A DNA stretch of 64,000 bases from SHZI01 sp031395645. GTDB taxonomy: Bacteria > Pseudomonadota > Gammaproteobacteria > Steroidobacterales > GCA-2729495. The notes below the pieces were generated by a model, which saw only the letters and a list, made by a program, of their open reading frames with translations, did not search any database and was not told where the DNA came from. Below are positions 24,032-31,502 of the stretch, one piece after another; the first letter of the stretch is position 1, and every line of letters begins with the position of its first letter. A program made the translations under genes and the position numbers. The stretch spans positions 62,001-126,000 of the forward strand of contig JANNJM010000049.1 of assembly GCA_031395645.1 (NCBI GenBank). Direction: 5' to 3'.

Positions 24032-25564
24032 TCAGGGCCGCGAGGCGACCGCGCGTGCGACCTTGGCGGGGGCCACCGGTGCTGCCGGCTCGGCCCTGGC
24101 GACGGCTTCGCCGGGCACCTCGATGGTTTTCAGGAGACCGTCGACGACACCACGGAATTCATCCCACGGCGCGTAGCGCGCGCTGTGGCTGCGCACCACG
24201 AACGACGGTCCGGCGTAGAAGTTTTCGTACTGCGCGTGGCGATTGCCGAACTCGGAGCCGAACATTTCCCAGGCCAGCTTGTAGAGCTTGACGCGGTCGA
24301 TGGCGGATTCCTGGTCCGTCCGCCAGTACTCCAGGAAGCGTTCGCGCGTTTCCGGATTGGCCAGCACCGAAATGTCTGCCGGCATCTGGAAGACACTGCC
24401 ACCGCAGAGTTCCCGGAGCATCGCCAGCACGACCGGATAGTGCTCCTGGCACCAATTCAGCGTGGCTGCCATGTACCGCCGGTTGCAGGTGACAAAGCCA
24501 CCGGGCACGGGCTCGCAGTTATAGACCTGGCCGTGGATCATCGCCGCGATGCTGGCCTCGAGAGCCGCCAGCCTGCCGAGCTGCTCGGCAACGACGGGGA
24601 TCTGGTCCACGCCAGCGGACTTGGTGACTTTCGCCACCAGTCCCGTGAGGAACTGGAGCTTGGACCAGAAGCGTACGTTGGACTGGTGGTTGCCGAAACA
24701 ATGGGAGGCCGTGCGCAGGTAAACCTCGCGTGACAGCTCGGGCTGATCGTGCACGAAGACCCGCTCCCACGGCACCTTGACGTCCTCGAAGATCAGCATC
24801 ACATCGCTTTCGTCGAAGCGCGAGGCGAGGGGGCTGTCGAAGCCGTTCTGCGCGTAGAGGGCCAGCGGCTTGCGTGCCCAGAGGGTCAGCCCGGGCGTGT
24901 TCATCGGTATGGCGCAGGTGATGGCCTCTTTCTTGCGGTCTGGCGCGATGGGCGTGAGATTGCCGATCCAGACCTCGTCGCAGAAGATGCCGGAGGTGGC
25001 GAGCATCTTCATGCCATTCAGCGTGATCCCCGCCTCATCCTCGTGGGTGACGCGCATCACGGCCTGTCGCCCCTTGGTATCGCCGAACAGCTTCTGGCTC
25101 TTCGACTGGGGAGCGGGATGGACGGCGTAGGTTGCGAACAGGTCGTTATCGCGCAGGTGACGGTAGTAACTGCCGATATTCGCGGAGAAGTCCCGGCCGT
25201 CCGGCTGCTTGAGAATGTCCGGCTCCATGGCGATGGCCGTGACGAAACTCGAAACGTGGTCCGGGCTGCGGCCCATCAGGCCGTAGGTCTGGTCGGCGAT
25301 GGCCTTGTGGCCCTTCATTCTGCGCATCAGGTCGTCCTGGGTGCGCGGCTTCAGGTAGTAGATACTGTGCCGCTTGCCTTCTTCCTCGAAGGTCATCAGG
25401 TCCCGGTTCTCGGGTGCCGCCTTGAAGTCGTACAGGCGGGCATAGGTCTGGGCCGCATCCTTAAAGGCCCGGTGGGTCGTTACATCGTCAACGCGCTCAC
25501 CGCCGATATAGACCACGCGGCCGTCGCGGAGATTCTCGAGAAATTCCTTGCCGGTCCTTAACAT
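24032..25564 (-). CDS. Flavin-dependent monooxygenase, HpaB/4-hydroxyphenylacetate 3-hydroxylase family
   Basis: Oxygenase component of 510 residues of a two-component flavin monooxygenase, working with the flavin reductase of the same operon. It begins LRTGKEFLENLRDGRVVYIGGERV and has the HpaB layout, with GLMGRSPDHVSSF and an internal region DVKVPWERVFVHDQ. Family members hydroxylate phenols, or cleave 4-hydroxybutyryl-CoA-like substrates in a distant branch. The ATG at 25564 was chosen because the longer frame would read through operator C. The 20-residue alanine-rich C-terminus is unusual. The substrate is unknown. Confidence 0.87.
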   Translation of the reverse strand: MLRTGKEFLENLRDGRVVYIGGERVDDVTTHRAFKDAAQTYARLYDFKAAPENRDLMTFEEEGKRHSIYYLKPRTQDDLMRRMKGHKAIADQTYGLMGRSPDHVSSFVTAIAMEPDILKQPDGRDFSANIGSYYRHLRDNDLFATYAVHPAPQSKSQKLFGDTKGRQAVMRVTHEDEAGITLNGMKMLATSGIFCDEVWIGNLTPIAPDRKKEAITCAIPMNTPGLTLWARKPLALYAQNGFDSPLASRFDESDVMLIFEDVKVPWERVFVHDQPELSREVYLRTASHCFGNHQSNVRFWSKLQFLTGLVAKVTKSAGVDQIPVVAEQLGRLAALEASIAAMIHGQVYNCEPVPGGFVTCNRRYMAATLNWCQEHYPVVLAMLRELCGGSVFQMPADISVLANPETRERFLEYWRTDQESAIDRVKLYKLAWEMFGSEFGNRHAQYENFYAGPSFVVRSHSARYAPWDEFRGVVDGLLKTIEVPGEAVARAEPAAPVAPAKVARAVASRP

Positions 25565-25617
25565 CGCTGCTGCCTCTGATTCACGGTGACTACTCCGGGG
25601 GTGGTTGTCCGGGCGAG

Positions 25618-25651
25618 TTGTATCTAGAATAATACCTATGGAACGCGCCGG
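25618..25651. promoter_or_regulatory. Operator C of the putative GntR regulon
   Basis: On the - strand GTATTATTCTAGATACAA (25635 down to 25618) matches site B at 16 of 18 positions or better. A possible - strand promoter is TTGTAC, 17 bases, TATTAT, so the operator again covers the -10 of the oxygenase operon. It lies between the divergent HpaB and aldehyde dehydrogenase genes. Confidence 0.7.
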
Positions 25652-25698
25652 GTACAATCACCGACCTGCAGCCTGGCCCACGTCGAAGGGGACAATCA

Positions 25699-27192
25699 TT
25701 GGGCGTTAAGTCAACACTGGATTTCGATCCCGGCGCCGTGGCGCCGCTGGCGGGCCACTGGATTGGCGGCCGTCTGGTTGGCGGTGACGGGCCGGCTATA
25801 GAGATCCGCCGGCCGTCGGACGGGCAATTGCAGGGAGTTATCCCTGAGGCTGGCCAGGCCGAAGTCGATGCTGCGGTGGCGGCCGCGAAGCACGCCCAGC
25901 CGGCGTGGTCGGCACTGGCTCCGAGGCGGCGCGCCGCCATCCTGTCCCGGTGGGCGGATCTCGTCGTCCGCGATGCCGAGTTGATCGCCCGTGAAGAGTC
26001 GCTGGCCTCCGCCCGGCTCATCGCCGAGACGCGCACGGTGGACGCGCCTGCGGCGGCGGACTGGATCCGCTTCTACGCCGAGTATGCCGACAAGGTGGAT
26101 GGCGCTGTCACGCCCACGGACCCCAGTGCGTTGTCGCTGGTGGTCCACGAGCCCTACGGCGTGGTCGCCGCCATCGTCCCCTGGAATTTCCCGCTCGTGC
26201 TGGCGATCTGGAAAATTGCCCCGGCGATTGCTGCCGGCAACTGCGTGGTCGTCAAGCCGTCCGAACTCACGCCCTACTCGATCGTGCGCGTCGTCGCGCT
26301 GGCGACCGAAGCCGGGATGCCGCCCGGCGTGATCAATGTGGTGCACGGGCGCGGCGCATCGACCGGGCGGCTGCTCGTGCGCCACCCCGACGTCGGCTAC
26401 GTGACCTTTACAGGTTCCACGACCACGGGCGTCCAGATCATGACGGACGCCGCGCAATCGGGCATCAAGCCGGTGAGTCTTGAGCTGGGTGGCAAGAACC
26501 CCCAGCTGGTCTTCCGTGACCACGGCGATCTGGACCTCGTGGCAGACAGCATTGCCTGGGGGATCACCCGCAACGCCGGGCAGCTGTGCTACGCCGGCAC
26601 GCGCCTCGTCGTGGACCGGCGCGTGGAGGCGCCGCTCCTCGAGAAAATCATGCAGCGCATGCGGCTGTTACGTCCCGGCCCCACCTGGAATGCAGCGGCG
26701 ACGCTCGCGCCCATCATCAGCCGGGCGCAGCTGGACCGGATGCAGCGGCTGGTTGACACCACGGTCCAGGAGGGGGCAGAGGCGGTACTCGGCGGCCACG
26801 GCTTTGAGGGCGATGGCGGCGGATCCTTTTTCGAACCCACGGTGCTGCGCCAGCTGCGGCCGGACATGACCGGTTTCACCACGGAAATCTTCGGGCCCGT
26901 CCTCGGCGTGCAGGCCTTTGACGATGACGAGGAGGGCATTGCGCTGGCCGGTCACCCGGTCTACGGACTGGCGGGATCGATCTACACGCGCGACCTCAAC
27001 AAGGCGATCCGCGCCGCCCGGCGCCTGCAGGCGGGCACCGTCTGGGTTAACACCTGGGGCCGCAAGTCAGCGGACATGACGAGTCCCTTCGGCGGGTTCA
27101 AGCAGTCGGGCTTCGGGCGGGAAGCCGGCCGGGCGGGCTTCGAGCGTTTCCTGCGCTCCAAGTCGATCTGGATCGATCTTTCCGCACCCTGA
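25699..27192 (+). CDS. NAD(P)-dependent aldehyde dehydrogenase
   Basis: Aldehyde dehydrogenase of 497 residues. VVAAIVPWNFPLVLAIWK, TFTGSTTTG (nucleotide fold), LELGGKNPQLVF (catalytic Glu) and NAGQLCYAGTRL (catalytic Cys) are all in place, and EIFGPVLGVQ is near the end. It converts an aldehyde of the pathway to the acid. It starts with TTG behind AAGGGGA and is divergent from HpaB across operator C. The NAD(P)-binding protein gene follows after 46 bases. Confidence 0.93.
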   Translation: MGVKSTLDFDPGAVAPLAGHWIGGRLVGGDGPAIEIRRPSDGQLQGVIPEAGQAEVDAAVAAAKHAQPAWSALAPRRRAAILSRWADLVVRDAELIAREESLASARLIAETRTVDAPAAADWIRFYAEYADKVDGAVTPTDPSALSLVVHEPYGVVAAIVPWNFPLVLAIWKIAPAIAAGNCVVVKPSELTPYSIVRVVALATEAGMPPGVINVVHGRGASTGRLLVRHPDVGYVTFTGSTTTGVQIMTDAAQSGIKPVSLELGGKNPQLVFRDHGDLDLVADSIAWGITRNAGQLCYAGTRLVVDRRVEAPLLEKIMQRMRLLRPGPTWNAAATLAPIISRAQLDRMQRLVDTTVQEGAEAVLGGHGFEGDGGGSFFEPTVLRQLRPDMTGFTTEIFGPVLGVQAFDDDEEGIALAGHPVYGLAGSIYTRDLNKAIRAARRLQAGTVWVNTWGRKSADMTSPFGGFKQSGFGREAGRAGFERFLRSKSIWIDLSAP

Positions 27193-27238
27193 CGCCGGGA
27201 CTGAATCCCTTACGACGTACATCATTGAGAGGACTGCA

Positions 27239-27889
27239 GTGAGCAACCAGAAAATTATCGTGTTCGGCGCTACCGGCAAACTGGGCTTGCAAGTGCTGCG
27301 CCAGGCGCTCGACTTGGGCTTCGACGTCACGGCCTTCGTGCGCGATCCGGCCAGGCTCGTCATGCAGCACCCGAAGCTGCACGTGGTGACTGGCGATATT
27401 CTCGATGCGGGCAGCGTGGAGCGTGGCCTTGCCAGCGGTTATGACGCCGTGATTTCCGCGCTGGGCATCTTTCACCGGGAGCCGCGGACGGAGCTTTCCG
27501 ACGGCACCGCCAACATCGTGCGCGCGATGGAAAAGCACGGCATCACCCGGCTCGTGGTCGTGTCCTCGCTGGGCGCGGGTGACAGCAAGGGCCAGGGCAA
27601 CTTGCTGGCCCGGGGCCTGCAGCGGCTGCTGCTCAGGCACGTGCTCGTCGACAAGGACCGGCAGGAAGCTCTGGTGGCCGCGAGCAGCCTCACGTGGACG
27701 ATCCTGCGACCGCCGCAGCTGACGGACGAGCCGACCGCCAGGGCAGACCTGGTGGCCTGGTCCGGGCCGCCGTCGCGGGAGAAGAAGTCCTGGAAGACGT
27801 CACGGGCTTCGGTGGCACGGGCCGCGCTGGAGGCCGTGAGCAAGGGCAAGTACCTGCGGCAGGCGGTGAATATCTCTGAACCGGCTTAA
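27239..27889 (+). CDS. NAD(P)-binding protein, atypical SDR (NmrA-like)
   Basis: A protein of 216 residues with the N-terminal KIIVFGATGKLGLQVLRQAL dinucleotide-binding motif and LVVVSSLGAGDSKG, as in the BVR-B/NmrA group of extended SDRs. The Tyr-x-x-x-Lys pair of classical SDRs is not evident; VDKDRQEALV occupies the equivalent place. It may be a reductase or a redox sensor. The GTG start follows GAGAGGACTG. It converges with the GntR gene, 14 bases apart. Confidence 0.8.
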   Translation: MSNQKIIVFGATGKLGLQVLRQALDLGFDVTAFVRDPARLVMQHPKLHVVTGDILDAGSVERGLASGYDAVISALGIFHREPRTELSDGTANIVRAMEKHGITRLVVVSSLGAGDSKGQGNLLARGLQRLLLRHVLVDKDRQEALVAASSLTWTILRPPQLTDEPTARADLVAWSGPPSREKKSWKTSRASVARAALEAVSKGKYLRQAVNISEPA

Positions 27890-27903
27890 GCGCCCGGCTG
27901 CGC

Positions 27904-28707
27904 TCAGCTGATCGGTATCCACTTCGGCGCCTCGCCCGTGCGTGAGCGCGAGAGCGTCATCTGGTATTCGAACTTGTCGGGCCGGTAGAAGGATTCGAAG
28001 AATTCCAGGGGCGCACCCGTGTGATCCCGGGTCAGGCGCTTCATGTGAATCAGGGGTGACCCGACGCTCACCTGGAGGACGCCGGCGGTATCGGCGTCTG
28101 CTGCCCTGGCAGTCAGCGTTTGCTCGGCCGTGGCGGCCACGAGCCCCGCCGTTTCCAGAGTCATCAGCACCGGCGCATTGCCGAGCCGGCCCTTGCGGAA
28201 ATGCCGGGCCATGGACTCGGGCAGGTAGCTCGACATGTGGGAGAAGGGCTCCCGCCCCATGCGTCGCACCCGCACGATCAGCAGTACCGAGTTGCCGAAA
28301 CGCTCGTCCCGCTGCCGCAGGGCCAGCGGCGTCGGAATGTGTTCGAAGCGCAGGACGTCAGCCCGGGTCCGCAGGCCCAGCGTTGCCAGGTTCTCGTAGA
28401 GTCCGCTGATGTTTGCGCGCGGGGTCTGGGCCGAGGCCGTCGCAACCGGATAAGTACCGCTGCCGCGCACGCGCCGGATCAGCCCCTCGCGTTCGATCTC
28501 GGCCAGGGCGCGGCGGATCGTGACCCGGGAAACGCCAAATTCCTGCCGGAGCTCCTCTTCGGTCGGTAGGGCGACGTCTGGCGGATAAATGCCGTCCCGC
28601 AGCCGCTGTCCGAGCACCAGGTAGGCCTGGTGATACCTGGGTGCGGCCCCAAAGGTGTCGTCAGTGGTGCCCTTTTTCCGGCCGCGCTTGAGCTTTGGTG
28701 TCGCCAT
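27904..28707 (-). CDS. GntR-family (HutC-type) transcriptional regulator
   Basis: Regulator of 267 residues. A basic N-terminus (KLKRGRKKG) precedes a winged helix at about 25-95 (YHQAYLVLGQRLRDGIYPPDVALPTE, then FGVSRVTIRRALAEIEREGLIRRVRGSGTYP) and a UTRA ligand-binding domain (about 105-260). HutC-type regulators commonly bind TTGTAT..ATACAA-like palindromes, and four such sites occur within 15 kb, one of them 112 bases from this gene start. I therefore infer that it represses the surrounding catabolic genes until a pathway metabolite binds UTRA. Confidence 0.9.
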   Translation of the reverse strand: MATPKLKRGRKKGTTDDTFGAAPRYHQAYLVLGQRLRDGIYPPDVALPTEEELRQEFGVSRVTIRRALAEIEREGLIRRVRGSGTYPVATASAQTPRANISGLYENLATLGLRTRADVLRFEHIPTPLALRQRDERFGNSVLLIVRVRRMGREPFSHMSSYLPESMARHFRKGRLGNAPVLMTLETAGLVAATAEQTLTARAADADTAGVLQVSVGSPLIHMKRLTRDHTGAPLEFFESFYRPDKFEYQMTLSRSRTGEAPKWIPIS

Positions 28708-28799
28708 CGTCCACGGCCCTTTGCTGCCCGTCAGTGCTGAATCCGAGTCTACGCGGCTGGCAGCCGGGCTGCATTGACATAAGGATTCACGTGGGGGGT

Positions 28800-28838
28800 T
28801 GACGGGCGGGTTTCAAGTTGTATTATTGAAGATACAAC
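28800..28838. promoter_or_regulatory. Promoter and operator D of the putative GntR regulon
   Basis: TTGTAT (28819-28824), eight bases, ATACAA (28833-28838), sharing TTGTATTATT and AGATACAA with site B. The promoter TTGACG (28800-28805), 16 bases, TATTAT (28822-28827) has exactly the site B geometry. It points at the secreted dockerin-like protein gene 49 bases downstream and is also upstream of the divergent gntR gene. Confidence 0.75.
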
Positions 28839-28886
28839 AAAAACTACTCAACATAATCACTTTAAACTCTCGGGGAGAACGTCTCA

Positions 28887-29756
28887 ATGAAGAAACTAGT
28901 TGCACTAGCGGTGCTGGGGCTGCTGTCGGTCAGTGCGAACGCGGCGGGCACCTACAAGCTCACTGTCATCAACTCCTACAACCCGTTCGACCCGGGCGGT
29001 GCCTCGAGTCTGATCGGTCCGATACCGGTGGCCGGTGTTGCGACCGTGGACGGCGCGGGTAATGTCTCGGCAACGGGTATCAGTCACTCGTTCGTCAACG
29101 GCAACTTCACCTACAACTACACGGGTGGCGTCTGGTCGACGGTGGTGGGTGGCACCTCCATCACGCACACGGAGACCTGTGTTGAGCTCGGCAGCACGCC
29201 CTGCTCGGACGCACGGAGCGGATTCGGCGGCAGCTTCTGGAACAATACGCAGCAGAATTACGGCGCCACGTCCAACATTTGCCCGGGGACCCTGGGGTTC
29301 CCTGATCCCGGCACCTGCGACCGCGTGTCCATCACCGAAGTTCCCGGCGTCTCCCTGACGATCGTCGAGCAGTCCGAGTTCCCCATCCCCGGCCTCGGTC
29401 AGGGCTTTTTCTACCGGTTCTTTGCAGACACCGACGGGGACGGCGTGGTCGACACCAGCGACAACTGCAAAGCGACCGCGAACCCGCTCCAGCAGGATGC
29501 CAACGCTGACGGTTTCGGCAACATCTGCGATGCTGACATCAACAACAGCGGCACGGTGACTACGGCCGACTTCGGCCTGCTGCGCTCGGTGCTCGGCCAG
29601 GCTGCCGGCTTTAACGCCACGGCTGCCGCCTCCGACATGAACAGCAGCGGCACGGTGACGACGGCCGACTTCGGCCTGCTGCGCGCCCGTCTCGGCACCG
29701 CGCCGGGGCCGTCCGGCCTGGCGTGCGCAGGAACCCCGCCGTGCCCGGTTCCATAA
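28887..29756 (+). CDS. Secreted protein with TSP3/dockerin-like C-terminal module
   Basis: An exported protein of 289 residues. The signal peptide (MKKLVALAVLGLLSVSANA) is followed by a domain of about 160 residues that I do not recognise, rich in Gly, Thr and Asn with four cysteines. The C-terminal module (181-279) begins DTDGDGVVDTSDNC, a thrombospondin type 3 calcium repeat, then two dockerin-like repeats (NNSGTVTTADFGLLRSVL and NSSGTVTTADFGLLRARL) and TAPGPSGL. Unlike its relatives it carries ten extra residues after PSGL. Operator D controls its promoter, linking a module carrier to the GntR regulon. A strong terminator follows. Confidence 0.85.
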   Translation: MKKLVALAVLGLLSVSANAAGTYKLTVINSYNPFDPGGASSLIGPIPVAGVATVDGAGNVSATGISHSFVNGNFTYNYTGGVWSTVVGGTSITHTETCVELGSTPCSDARSGFGGSFWNNTQQNYGATSNICPGTLGFPDPGTCDRVSITEVPGVSLTIVEQSEFPIPGLGQGFFYRFFADTDGDGVVDTSDNCKATANPLQQDANADGFGNICDADINNSGTVTTADFGLLRSVLGQAAGFNATAAASDMNSSGTVTTADFGLLRARLGTAPGPSGLACAGTPPCPVP

Positions 29757-29784
29757 TCGGCTAGGCAATCTGCTGACTGCAACT

Positions 29785-29814
29785 GGGAACCCGCTTCGGC
29801 GGGTTCCCTTTTTT
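29785..29814. terminator. Rho-independent terminator, probably bidirectional
   Basis: GGGAACCCGC, loop TTCG, GCGGGTTCCC, then six T: a ten-pair perfect stem with the stable TTCG tetraloop. It ends transcription of the preceding secreted protein gene and could serve gnd, whose stop codon begins at its right edge. Confidence 0.93.
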
Positions 29815-31286
29815 CAGGCGTTGTACGTGCTCGAGCTGGTGCTGCCGCCGTGGCCCGTCCAGTTGGTGTGAAAGAACTCTCCACGCGGCTTGTCGGTCCG
29901 TTCGTAGGTGTGGGCGCCGAAGTAATCCCGCTGGGCCTGTAACAGGTTGGCGGGGAGCACGGCGCTGCGGTACTGGTCGTAGAAGGCCAGCGCGGTGCCG
30001 AAGGCCGGCACCGGAATCCCCTTCTTCGCCGCGGTGGCGACGATGTTTCGCCAGCCCTTCTGGCACTTTTTGATTTCGCCGCGAAAGAAATCGTCGAGCA
30101 TCAGGTTCGTCAGCTTCGGATTGTTGTCGTAGGCTTCCTTGATCTTGCCGAGGAAGCGCGAGCGAATGATGCAGCCGCCGCGCCACATGAGCGCGATGCC
30201 GCCGTAGTTGAGGTTCCAGCCGTACTCCTTGCCGGCCGCGCGCATCAGCATGTAGCCCTGCGCGTAGCTGACGATCTTCGAGGCGTAGAGCGCGTGGCGG
30301 ATGTCTTCGATGAAGGCCGCTTTCTTCGCGGGATTGGCGGCGATGCTTGTCAGCAGGGGCCGTGGTCCCTTGAGCTTGCGGGCGGCCTTGACGCGCTCGT
30401 CCTTCAGGGCGGAGACGCTGCGGGCATAGACGGCTTCGGCCATGAGCGTGGTCGGAATACCGAGGTCCTGGGAGTTGATGACCGTCCACTTGCCGGTACC
30501 TTTTTGTCCGGCGGTGTCGAGGATCCTGTCCACGAGGGGCGAGCCGTCGTCGTCTTTCCTCGCAAGGATGTCCCGGCTGATTTCGATGAGGTAGCTGTCG
30601 AGCTCGCCCTTGTTCCAGTCGGCGAGGACGGCGTGCATCTCGTCGGCGCTCATGCCAAGAGCGTTTTTCATGATGTTGTACGCTTCGCAGATGAGCTGCA
30701 TGTCGCCGTATTCGATGCCGTTGTGGACCATCTTCACGTAGTGGCCCGAGCCCTGTTCGCCGACCCAGTCGCAGCACGGCACGCCGCCATCCACCTTGGC
30801 CGAGACGGCCTGGAAGATCTCCTTCACGGCCGGCCAGGCCTGCGGCGAACCGCCGGGCATGATGCTGGGCCCGCGCCGCGCGCCTTCTTCGCCGCCCGAC
30901 ACGCCGCTGCCGACGTACAGCAGCCCCTTGCTTTCGCAGTGCTTCACCCGGCGGTTGGTGTCCTCAAACAGCGAGTTGCCGCCGTCGATGATGATGTCGC
31001 CGGGGGCGAGGTGCGGGATGAGCTGCTCGATGAAGTCGTCCACGGCCTTGCCGGCCTTGACGAGCATCATCACGCGGCGCGGGCGCTTGAGATTGGCGAC
31101 CATGTCCTGGATGGAGCGCGCGCCGATGACCTTGGTGCCTTTGGCCTCGTTCGCGAGAAAGTGGTCCACCTTGTCGACGGTGCGGTTGTAGGCCACGACC
31201 GTGAAGCCGTGGTCATTCATATTAAGGATGAGGTTCTGGCCCATGACGGCCAGGCCGATCATCGCGATATCGCCGGTTGGTTGCAT
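29814..31286 (-). CDS. gnd: 6-Phosphogluconate dehydrogenase (decarboxylating)
   Basis: Pentose phosphate enzyme of 490 residues that converts 6-phosphogluconate to ribulose 5-phosphate with NADP. IAMIGLAVMGQNLILNMNDHGF is the nucleotide fold, GVSGGEEGARRGPSIMPGG and GHYVKMVHNGIEYGDMQLICE hold the substrate and catalytic Lys/Glu residues, and the long all-helical C-domain ends with the flexible tail. Length matches the dimeric type. I chose the ATG at 31286, with GGGAGGGA seven bases upstream, over the one at 31304. It lies between two carriers of the dockerin-like module but has no evident link to them. The 215 bases upstream hold no recognisable element. Confidence 0.96.
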   Translation of the reverse strand: MQPTGDIAMIGLAVMGQNLILNMNDHGFTVVAYNRTVDKVDHFLANEAKGTKVIGARSIQDMVANLKRPRRVMMLVKAGKAVDDFIEQLIPHLAPGDIIIDGGNSLFEDTNRRVKHCESKGLLYVGSGVSGGEEGARRGPSIMPGGSPQAWPAVKEIFQAVSAKVDGGVPCCDWVGEQGSGHYVKMVHNGIEYGDMQLICEAYNIMKNALGMSADEMHAVLADWNKGELDSYLIEISRDILARKDDDGSPLVDRILDTAGQKGTGKWTVINSQDLGIPTTLMAEAVYARSVSALKDERVKAARKLKGPRPLLTSIAANPAKKAAFIEDIRHALYASKIVSYAQGYMLMRAAGKEYGWNLNYGGIALMWRGGCIIRSRFLGKIKEAYDNNPKLTNLMLDDFFRGEIKKCQKGWRNIVATAAKKGIPVPAFGTALAFYDQYRSAVLPANLLQAQRDYFGAHTYERTDKPRGEFFHTNWTGHGGSTSSSTYNA

Positions 31287-31502
31287 CGGTACGTCCCTCC
31301 CCAAAAATGCAGTATGGCCCCGGGGCGTCGGCCAGCGCCAGCGAGCGGGCCCTTACGAGGGCAGCGCTCCGCAGCGGCGTTGTCCATCCTGTCCTCCCCG
31401 TCGCAGTCATGTGTAAAGGGTGGCGACAACGACGATTCGCCCGAGTATGCCGCAGGCCTCGGCACGTGTATGTTGGGAAGAAGTCTATGGCCGGGGATCG
31501 TC

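Noticed and set aside
28799..29062. A small + strand frame opening inside operator D
   Set aside because: It overlaps the promoter and the signal peptide of the secreted protein in another frame and has no ribosome site.
30294..31502. A long + strand frame running from 30294 into the propeller gene
   Set aside because: This part is antisense to gnd, which has full conservation of its family motifs. The signal peptide and ribosome site place the true start at 31503.
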